Origin: Chloroflexia bacterium
Lineage (GTDB): Bacteria; Chloroflexota; Chloroflexia; Thermomicrobiales; UBA6265
Assembly (NCBI GenBank): GCA_030430125.1
Contig: JAUIGA010000090.1
Span: 1 to 10,375, forward strand
Length of the DNA stretch: 10,375 nucleotides
Direction: 5' to 3'
Shown: positions 1 to 5,357 of the stretch, piece after piece
How positions within the stretch are numbered: the first letter of the stretch is position 1
Layout of the letters: each line of letters begins with the position of its first letter
Notes under the pieces: generated by a model
Seen by the model: the letters and a program-made list of their open reading frames with translations, nothing else
Databases searched by the model: none
Told to the model about the DNA's origin: nothing
Program-made: the position numbers and the translations under genes

Positions 1-1
1 C

Positions 2-691
2 GAGGAACCCGTCGACGCCCGATCGCTGGTCACGCTGTACAACAACTTCACCCAGGTTGTGGCCAATCCGGACTCCGGCATCTCCTCGATCGAGGATCTC
101 GCCGGCAAGACGGTGTCGACCGGGTCGCCCGGCAGCGGCACCGAGGTGATCGCCCTGCGGCTGCTCGAGGTGGCCGGAATCACCACCGACGATTTCCAGC
201 AGGAGCAGCTTGGCGCCTCCGAGTCGGCCGGCGCGTTCAAGGATGGCAAGATCGACGCATTCTTCTGGTCGGGTGGCCTGCCCACGTCGGCGATCACCGA
301 TCTCGGCGCAACCCCGAATGTCAGCTACCAGATTCTCGATACCGCCGACTACATCAGTGGCATGCAGGAGCAGTTCGGCGAGTTCTACTCGGTGGACACG
401 ATTCCGGCTGACACCTATCCGGGTCAGAGCGAGGCCATCGACACGATCGTGGTGCCGAACGTTCTGGTCGTGCATGCCGACATGGACGAACAACTCGCCT
501 ACGACATCGTGCGCATCATGTTCGAGCATCAGGATCAGTTGATCCAGGTGCACTCCGTCGCGGGGTTCCTCTCGCTCGACACAGCGATGTCGTCGCAGGC
601 GCTGCCCTACCATCCGGGCGCGATGCGCTACTACGAGGAGCAGGGTGCGGGTGCAGCGGGGGCGACGCCGGAGGCCAGTCCGACCGGGTGA
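2..691 (+). CDS. TAXI-family TRAP transporter solute-binding protein, 5' end outside window
   Basis: This is the C-terminal part (about 229 residues) of a periplasmic-type or lipid-anchored binding protein that captures a small organic anion and hands it to the TRAP permease encoded downstream. The frame is open from base 2 with no start, so the signal peptide and roughly the first third are missing; TAXI proteins usually have 310-370 residues. Family hallmarks are visible: the LYNNFTQVV strand, DSGISSIEDLAGKTVSTGSPGSGTE, the hinge-side segment GAFKDGKIDAFFWSGG, and the near-terminal LPYHPGAMRYYEEQGA. It is followed after 41 bases by a DUF1850 gene and then the fused permease, the standard TAXI operon order. 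After the fold ends there is a short Ala/Thr/Pro-rich tail (ATPEASPTG). The family assignment is firm. The substrate is unknown; characterised relatives bind glutamate-like dicarboxylates, but that cannot be transferred here. Confidence 0.93.
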   Translation, partial: EEPVDARSLVTLYNNFTQVVANPDSGISSIEDLAGKTVSTGSPGSGTEVIALRLLEVAGITTDDFQQEQLGASESAGAFKDGKIDAFFWSGGLPTSAITDLGATPNVSYQILDTADYISGMQEQFGEFYSVDTIPADTYPGQSEAIDTIVVPNVLVVHADMDEQLAYDIVRIMFEHQDQLIQVHSVAGFLSLDTAMSSQALPYHPGAMRYYEEQGAGAAGATPEASPTG

Positions 692-732
692 GCCGCAACC
701 GTGAGTCGATCCCGATCTCGCCGTGACGCGCG

Positions 733-1302
733 ATGCTGAGGTGGTACTCGCAATGGCCAGCGGTGGGAACACTGGTGGCCATTGCCGTTGCCGGGGTCCT
801 GCTCCAGCCGGTCGCCGTCCTCCGGGCGACGACCGCGGAGGGGCAGCAGCTTGCGTGCCGCCGAGTAGCCACAGGCGACACGATCACCCTGGCATTCGAC
901 CATTCAATGTACGGCGGCGAGGTGCGAGAACGATACCGCGTGTCGGGCACCGAGCTCGTTCGGATCGGCTTCGAGACCGATACAGCCGCCGCCGCCGAGT
1001 ATTACGCCTTCCACGGGGCGATCGAGCGCACACCTGATGGCTTTGCGGTGCCCGTCGGCCCGATGCAAACCGAGGCGCTGGTGATCCGCGTGGATCAGAT
1101 CGGCCGCCATCGGCTGCTGGTCGGGTCGGATGCGATCTCCCTCGCGGATCATGTGAGGCGGTCCGCGGCGGTCACAGTGTCAACACGACAAGTGCCGCTG
1201 CTGCTGCGGCTGGCCGATTCGAACGCGGGGTGCGGTCCAAGTCAGGCGGCCGCCTCGATCGCCAACGGCCGTGGACTGGCCGCATGGACGAACGCGAACT
1301 GA
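733..1302 (+). CDS. DUF1850 domain protein of the TAXI-TRAP operon
   Basis: This 189-residue protein has one N-terminal hydrophobic segment (about residues 9-31), which could be a signal peptide or membrane anchor. A DUF1850-like domain follows: ITLAFDHSMYGGEVRERYRV (about 51-70) resembles the family's opening 'F.HS.y..pv.E.y.v' pattern, then ETDTAAAAEYYAF and a strand-rich region to about residue 140. The last 45 residues are low-complexity and probably disordered. The ATG is the first possible start because an in-frame TGA lies at 724-726; no clear ribosome binding site precedes it, so coupling to the upstream gene is likely. DUF1850 genes are known to sit between TAXI binding proteins and 4TM/12TM permeases, which supports the call. 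Its biochemical role is not established; an accessory part of the transporter, outside the membrane, is the natural inference. Confidence 0.82.
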   Translation: MLRWYSQWPAVGTLVAIAVAGVLLQPVAVLRATTAEGQQLACRRVATGDTITLAFDHSMYGGEVRERYRVSGTELVRIGFETDTAAAAEYYAFHGAIERTPDGFAVPVGPMQTEALVIRVDQIGRHRLLVGSDAISLADHVRRSAAVTVSTRQVPLLLRLADSNAGCGPSQAAASIANGRGLAAWTNAN

Positions 1303-1326
1303 CGGCCACCGACAACACCGGGGGAC

Positions 1327-3516
1327 ATGATCGAAATGACGGACGGACGAAACCATACGGCGGAGATCGACCTCCGAACGGACCTGGTGGCGGACGATAC
1401 CCGCGCCGAAGTGCCGGACGTCAACATCGACGACTACGAGGCGGAGAGTCCCACGCGGACACTCCGCGGGCCGATCATGGTGCTTGCCGGCGCGATCGCA
1501 ATCGGTCTGTCGGTCTACGCGCTCTACGCCACCCGCACGACGATCCCCGCCCAGCAATACCGCACCGTGTTTCTCGCGGTGGCGCTGGTGTTGACGTTCC
1601 TGCTGTATCCGGCGAGACGACGGGACGCCGCGACGGTGCCGGTGCTCGACGTGCTCATGACCGCCGTCGCCGTCGCGGTGCTGGGCTACCCGTTGACTGG
1701 CGACAGTATGGCGCTGACGCTGCTCCTTGCGGCCGCGGTACCGGCGATATTCATCGTGCTGCCGGGACTCGCCACCGGTAATCGATCCGGCTGGCGCGCG
1801 TTGCTGGTACTCGTCCCCGACGGGACGCTGGTGGTGCTGTCACTGGTTGCCGCGCTCTACCCGCTCACCGACTTCGACAACTTCGTCTATCGCGCCGCCC
1901 GCCCGACCGACACCGACGTCCTGATGGGCGTTCTGCTGATCCTGCTGGTCATCGAGGCAACCCGACGCACCGTCGGGTGGATCCTGCCAGCAGTCGCGGT
2001 AGCGCTGATCGCCTACGGCCGCTTCGGCGACATGCTCAGTGGCGAATGGGGTCACCGGGGCTACGATGTCGACCGCATGGTCGGCACGCTCTACATCTCG
2101 CTGGAGGGGATCTACGGTGTGCCGCTGGACGTCGCGGCGACCTACATCATCCTCTTCACCATCTACGGCGCGGTTCTCGAATACTCTGGCGCCGGCAAGT
2201 TCTTCCTCGATTTCTCGTTCGCGGCTACCGGCCGGCGGGCCTCCGGCGCGGGTCGCACCACCACCATCGCGGGTTTCCTGCTGGGCACCGTTTCCGGCAG
2301 CGGCGTCGCCACCACGGTCACGCTCGGCTCGGTCGCCTGGCCGATGCTGCGCAAGGCCGGGTACGACAAGGAGTCGGCCGGCGCGGTGCTCTCGGCCGGC
2401 GGGATCGGCGCGATCCTCTCCCCGCCGACCCTCGGCGCAGCCGCCTTCCTGATCGCCGAGTTCCTCCAGATTTCCTATCTGGAGGTGATCAAGATGGCGA
2501 CGATCCCGACCATCCTCTACTACCTCTGTATCTTCCTGATGATCGAGCTGGACGCGCGCAAGATGGGCACAAAAGCGGTCATCATCGAAACGCTGCCGCT
2601 GAAGACGTTGACGTTGCGCTACTGGTATCACTTCACATCGCTGGTCGCGATAGTCGTGCTGATGATCATGGGATTCACCCCAATCACCGCCGTCTTCTAT
2701 GCCATCGTGCTGGCGTTCCTGCTCAGCTTCCTGCGCCGCGACACGGCAATGACGCCGCGCCGGACCGCGGATGCGTTGCGCTCCGGCTCGGTCGGCACCC
2801 TCTCGGTGGCGGCCACCTGCGCGACCGCGGGCATCATCGTGGGCATCATGGTGCTGACCGGGCTCGGGTTGAAGATGTCCGACCTTATCGTCGATCTCGC
2901 CGGTGGCCAGCTCTTCCTCACCGTGCTGTTCACGGGTGTCGCCGTCTGGATCCTGGGGCTGGCAGTGCCAGTGACGGCCTCCTACATCATCGCGGCGGCG
3001 ATCACCGCGCCGGCCCTGACCTCGCTCGGTGTGCCGGCCGTGGCCGCGCACATGTTCATCTTTTACTACGCGGTGCTTTCGGAGGTCTCGCCGCCGACCG
3101 CCCTGTCTCCGTTCGCGGCGGCGGCAATCACGGGCGGCAACCCGTTCAAGACCATGATGGTGACCTGGAAATACACGCTGCCCGCATTCATCGTCCCGTT
3201 CATGTTCACGTTGAACATCGACGACGGTACGTACCTGCTGGCGATCGGCGACCTGGGGCCTGTCATCCTCGCGACCACGACCGCCTGCCTCGCGATCGTG
3301 GCACTGGTGGCCGGTGTGGGTGGCTGGATCGTCCAGAGGGCGAACCTGGCCGAGCGCGCGATCCTGATCGCCTCGGCGGGGCTGTTGCTCTACACCGGGC
3401 CGATCCAGGATGCTGTCGGGTTGGCGCTGCTGGCCACCGGAATCGGGCTGCACTGGCTGCGCGTACGCGGGCAGGGAAGCGGTCCCGCCGGCGAGGCATC
3501 CGTCCCGGTGACATAG
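1327..3516 (+). CDS. TRAP transporter fused permease (4TM/12TM, TAXI type)
   Basis: This 729-residue integral membrane protein is the small and large TRAP permease subunits fused into one chain. It takes up solute delivered by the TAXI binding protein, driven by a sodium or proton gradient. After a charged cytoplasmic N-terminus (1-47) come many hydrophobic segments. The junction region LLILLVIEATRRTVGW (about 203-218) and the large-subunit signatures GTVSGSGVATTVTLGSVAWPML (320-341) and SAGGIGAILSPPTLGAAAF (356-374) are diagnostic. A second half-repeat is marked by ITAPALTSLGVPAVAAHMF and SPPTALSPFAAAAI. A G-rich ribosome binding site at 1320-1325 lies only 2 bases before ATG 1327 and 10 before an in-frame ATG at 1336, so the start could be three codons later. 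The gene begins 24 bases after the DUF1850 gene. The N-terminal part seems to carry extra hydrophobic sequence (about 106-160) between the usual first helices. Confidence 0.95.
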   Translation: MIEMTDGRNHTAEIDLRTDLVADDTRAEVPDVNIDDYEAESPTRTLRGPIMVLAGAIAIGLSVYALYATRTTIPAQQYRTVFLAVALVLTFLLYPARRRDAATVPVLDVLMTAVAVAVLGYPLTGDSMALTLLLAAAVPAIFIVLPGLATGNRSGWRALLVLVPDGTLVVLSLVAALYPLTDFDNFVYRAARPTDTDVLMGVLLILLVIEATRRTVGWILPAVAVALIAYGRFGDMLSGEWGHRGYDVDRMVGTLYISLEGIYGVPLDVAATYIILFTIYGAVLEYSGAGKFFLDFSFAATGRRASGAGRTTTIAGFLLGTVSGSGVATTVTLGSVAWPMLRKAGYDKESAGAVLSAGGIGAILSPPTLGAAAFLIAEFLQISYLEVIKMATIPTILYYLCIFLMIELDARKMGTKAVIIETLPLKTLTLRYWYHFTSLVAIVVLMIMGFTPITAVFYAIVLAFLLSFLRRDTAMTPRRTADALRSGSVGTLSVAATCATAGIIVGIMVLTGLGLKMSDLIVDLAGGQLFLTVLFTGVAVWILGLAVPVTASYIIAAAITAPALTSLGVPAVAAHMFIFYYAVLSEVSPPTALSPFAAAAITGGNPFKTMMVTWKYTLPAFIVPFMFTLNIDDGTYLLAIGDLGPVILATTTACLAIVALVAGVGGWIVQRANLAERAILIASAGLLLYTGPIQDAVGLALLATGIGLHWLRVRGQGSGPAGEASVPVT

Positions 3517-3564
3517 CGCCGCGACGAGTCTCGCCAGCCCGGACCATGTTCCGTTGCCGCGACC

Positions 3565-3906
3565 CTACCCGCGCGGGGCATACATGATGACGCCAACGCC
3601 GATCAGCGCGATAACACCGCCCAGCAAGTCGAACCGGTCCGGGCGGACACCATCGACCCACCAGCCCCACAACAACGACAGCGCGACGAACACCCCGCCA
3701 TAGGCGGCATACACCCTGCCGAAGTGGGCATCCTCCGGCTGCAGCGTCGGCAGGATGCCGTAGAGGAACAACACCAGCCCGCCGATGACACCGATCCAGA
3801 CCGCGCGTCCATCCCGCAGCCACAACCAGACGAGGTAGCCCCCACCGATCTCGCAAAGGCCGGCGAGGGCAAAGAGCAGCACAGAGCGAAGAATCACCGC
3901 ATCCAT
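3565..3906 (-). CDS. ynfA: YnfA-family (UPF0060) small membrane protein
   Basis: This 113-residue protein has four predicted membrane helices (about 5-27, 33-53, 64-83, 91-109), the normal size and layout of the YnfA/UPF0060 family, which is related to small multidrug resistance transporters. Typical blocks are AGLCEIGGGYLVWLWLR (15-31), LPTLQPEDAHFGRVYAAYGGVFVALSLLWGW (52-82) and the Asp-containing last helix FDLLGGVIALIGVGVIMY (92-109). It acts in the inner membrane, possibly as a dimeric exporter; efflux has been reported for some enterobacterial members, but the substrate here is unknown. It lies 27 bases behind the CCPF protein gene on the same strand, so it is probably the second gene of the unit controlled by the MerR-like regulator. 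No Shine-Dalgarno sequence is visible before ATG 3906, suggesting read-through translation or a leaderless transcript. Confidence 0.93.
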   Translation of the reverse strand: MDAVILRSVLLFALAGLCEIGGGYLVWLWLRDGRAVWIGVIGGLVLFLYGILPTLQPEDAHFGRVYAAYGGVFVALSLLWGWWVDGVRPDRFDLLGGVIALIGVGVIMYAPRG

Positions 3907-3933
3907 GCTGAAACCATACCAGAGCGCCGGAGA

Positions 3934-4269
3934 TCAGGAATGCGTTGCGGTCGGGAAGTTCTCGGCCACGAACCGCTTGATCTCACTGGACCCGCTGAGG
4001 CGCAGCCACAGTGCAGTGCCATGCGGCGCGAACTCAAGCTCGAAGGTAAAGAACGGGCAACAGGCTCGCTCGGAGGCGATGAACGCCATGAATCGATCCG
4101 GCCACGCGCCGGTCGCCGGAAAGCGATATGCGTATCCGTCCGCCAACTCGGCAACCTCCAGGGCGCCCGGAAACAGCTCATCCTGCAGCTCCACCGCACG
4201 TCGCGCCTGATCCCCCTCGCTCAGGAGGCAGGCGATCTCGCCACGATCCATCGTCCCGCTGGTCAACAT
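3934..4269 (-). CDS. Small CCPF-motif cysteine protein next to merR-like gene
   Basis: This is a 111-residue soluble protein without signal peptide or membrane segment. Cysteines are at 14 (EIACLLSEGD), 70 and 71 in the block ERACCPFFTFELEF (67-80). The rest alternates short helices and strands: DGYAYRFPATG (44-54), GTALWLRLSGSSEIKRFVAE (84-103). I recognise the pattern 'Er.CCpF..f.l' followed by '.l.l.Gp...k.f' as that of a conserved uncharacterised family, but cannot name a Pfam entry. The adjacent Cys pair plus Cys14 could bind a soft metal or act as a redox thiol; this is inference. Translation starts at ATG 4269 behind a strong AAGGAG site (4276-4281), 6 bases away. It is divergent from a MerR-family regulator, with the putative MerR-type promoter immediately upstream, and is followed by a ynfA-like gene. 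Confidence 0.85.
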   Translation of the reverse strand: MLTSGTMDRGEIACLLSEGDQARRAVELQDELFPGALEVAELADGYAYRFPATGAWPDRFMAFIASERACCPFFTFELEFAPHGTALWLRLSGSSEIKRFVAENFPTATHS

Positions 4270-4275
4270 CTGAGT

Positions 4276-4281
4276 CTCCTT
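4276..4281 (-). promoter_or_regulatory. Shine-Dalgarno AAGGAG of the CCPF protein gene
   Basis: A purine-rich AAGGAG on the minus strand lies 6 bases upstream of ATG 4269. It selects this start over the in-frame ATG at codon 7. Confidence 0.75.
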
Positions 4282-4333
4282 GCCGGTACCTGAACAACGT
4301 CGACCATCACCGAACAGCGATAGCCTGACAACG

Positions 4334-4364
4334 AGGCTACCGGTTCAAGCGAGCTTGAAGTCAT
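4334..4364 (-). promoter_or_regulatory. Putative MerR-type promoter with 19-bp spacer
   Basis: On the minus strand the hexamer ATGACT (4364-4359) resembles a -35 element and TAGCCT (4339-4334) a -10 element. They are separated by exactly 19 bases, the over-long spacing typical of promoters activated by MerR-family regulators. The spacer holds the inverted repeat described separately, and the TCAAG half begins directly after the -35 element. Transcription would start near 4327 and give a leader of about 58 bases before the CCPF gene. The -10 is a weak match to TATAAT, which suits a promoter that depends on an activator. Confidence 0.6.
4344..4359. promoter_or_regulatory. Inverted repeat TTCAAGC-GA-GCTTGAA, likely operator of the MerR-like regulator
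   Basis: A perfect 7-bp inverted repeat with a 2-base centre lies in the divergent gap. Its core TCAAG-N4-CTTGA is the same as in the E. coli SoxR box (CCTCAAGTTAACTTGAGG). The neighbouring regulator resembles SoxR in its C-terminal cysteine motif, which fits. The right half lies about 17 bases from the merR-like start codon, so binding could also repress that gene. Confidence 0.7.
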
Positions 4365-4376
4365 TGGAGAGCGTCG

Positions 4377-4796
4377 GTGCTGACCATCGGCGACGTGGCC
4401 CGGCAAGCGGGCCTGCGGCCATCGGCGATCCGGTATTACGAACGCGTCGGGCTGCTCCCCGAACCACACCGGGTTGGCGGGCAGCGCCGCTACGATCGAG
4501 ACGTGTTTACCCGCATCGCTGTCATACGCATGGCGCAGGAGGCGGGCTTCACTCTTGAGGAGATTCGCACGCTTGTTTCCGGATTCCCCGAGGCAACCCC
4601 CGCCGGCGACCGCTGGCGAGCGCTGGCACGGCGCAAGCTCCCCGAGGTCGACGCGATGATCCTGCGCCTGATGACCATGCGACGCGTACTCGAGGAGAGC
4701 CTGATGTGCGATTGCCTGACGCTCGATGCGTGTGGGGTACTGGGGTGGAGCAGTGCCGGCACCGCATCAACGCAGGCCAAGACCGACCTGGGCTGA
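4377..4796 (+). CDS. MerR-family transcriptional regulator with SoxR-like Cys motif
   Basis: This is a 139-residue regulator. The N-terminal winged helix-turn-helix is LTIGDVARQAGLRPSAIRYYERVGLL (2-27), followed by the wing GGQRRYDRDVF (34-44) and RMAQEAGFTLEEIRTL (51-66). A dimerisation helix runs from about 79 to 108 and contains the WR...RR pattern also found in SoxR. The C-terminal loop has C111-x-C113-x5-C119 (MCDCLTLDACG), matching the last three of the four SoxR [2Fe-2S] ligands; the place of the first is Ser108. No metal-sensing Cys is seen at the start of the dimerisation helix, as ZntR or mercury MerR would have. The start is GTG 4377, with GGAGAG at 4366-4371, five bases upstream. 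It should control the divergent CCPF-ynfA unit by distorting a 19-bp-spaced promoter. The signal may be a metal ion, a thiol reagent or redox stress. Confidence 0.93.
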   Translation: MLTIGDVARQAGLRPSAIRYYERVGLLPEPHRVGGQRRYDRDVFTRIAVIRMAQEAGFTLEEIRTLVSGFPEATPAGDRWRALARRKLPEVDAMILRLMTMRRVLEESLMCDCLTLDACGVLGWSSAGTASTQAKTDLG

Positions 4797-4883
4797 ACAC
4801 CGCCTGTACCCGCGGTTGGGATGACACGCAGGTGCCGCCCTGCGACAGAGCATGTGTGGTCTTGCGGCACCTGGGTCAATGCC

Positions 4884-4915
4884 GAACCCCGATCCTGAGA
4901 TCAGGATCGGGGTTC
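4884..4915. terminator. Strong hairpin between convergent genes, possible bidirectional terminator
   Basis: Arms GAACCCCGATCCTGA (4884-4898) and TCAGGATCGGGGTTC (4901-4915) are perfectly complementary over 15 bp; the real loop would be 4-6 bases. It lies 87 bases after the merR-like stop and 50 bases after the end of the small gene on the other strand, where a shared terminator is expected. A good T-run is missing on both sides, so efficient intrinsic termination is not certain. Confidence 0.6.
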
Positions 4916-4965
4916 CGTGCGACCTGGCACGCAGGGTCGAGCCAACAGGGGGTGCCCTTCCGTGC

Positions 4966-5229
4966 TCAGACCGTGTCGACGCGCGGGAGGATGTGGCGAC
5001 CGGTTCCGCGAGCATTGGCCGCCGTCCCGGCGACGCGGGTTCCCGCGCCGACCAGGGCGTCGCCCAGCCATTGCCGGATGATGGATATCCGGCCTGGCTG
5101 CATCCGCGCCGTGGCGGCCAGCCCTCGCTCATGCTCAGCCTCGCGTCGTTCGGCCGCGCGATGCAGCTCGGCCCCTGCAAGTCCATATGCATGAAACGCT
5201 TCGCTTGCGGATCGGTAGGTGGTCGTCAT
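4966..5229 (-). CDS. Small protein of unknown function (87 residues)
   Basis: I do not recognise a family. The product is 87 residues, rich in Ala, Arg and Glu, with no cysteine, signal peptide or membrane segment. Residues 7-41 look like one charged helix (SEAFHAYGLAGAELHRAAE, then RREAEHERGLAAT), residues 47-66 (RISIIRQWLGDALVGAGTRV) like an amphipathic helix, and the last 20 residues are probably loose. The gene is believable because a full AGGAGG (5236-5241) lies 6 bases before ATG 5229 and a strong hairpin lies beyond its end. It is convergent with the merR-like gene and downstream of the LuxR-type gene on the same strand, separated from it by 128 bases, so it may have its own promoter. 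No regulatory site is evident in that gap apart from an imperfect dyad at 5337-5356. Confidence 0.68.
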   Translation of the reverse strand: MTTTYRSASEAFHAYGLAGAELHRAAERREAEHERGLAATARMQPGRISIIRQWLGDALVGAGTRVAGTAANARGTGRHILPRVDTV

Positions 5230-5235
5230 GGTTGC

Positions 5236-5241
5236 CCTCCT
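5236..5241 (-). promoter_or_regulatory. Consensus Shine-Dalgarno AGGAGG of the 87-residue gene
   Basis: A perfect AGGAGG on the minus strand sits 6 bases before ATG 5229. It is the best ribosome binding site in the window and the main argument that this short orphan gene is real. Confidence 0.75.
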
Positions 5242-5357
5242 GTCGGCTGCATCGACACCCGCGTGTCACACATACATGATGCCAACCCGACCGGAGCGGC
5301 GCATCGTAGGAACCGCGTAATCGCCGGCATGTGGGCCTTGCGTATCGGTACGTAAGG

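Noticed and set aside
1840..3453. Long open frame (537 codons) antisense to the TRAP permease gene
   Set aside because: It is the mirror of a clearly real gene in GC-rich DNA, and its product is rich in Arg, Asp, Gln and His without any domain.
3517..3564. Terminator between the TRAP permease gene and the convergent ynfA-like gene
   Set aside because: Only a 4-bp stem (GCGA/TCGC, about 3522-3535) without T-run was found, too weak to call.
4377..4796. Calling the MerR-family protein a true SoxR
   Set aside because: The first of the four cluster cysteines is replaced by Ser108, and the divergent genes are not soxS-like; only a SoxR-like subgroup is supported.
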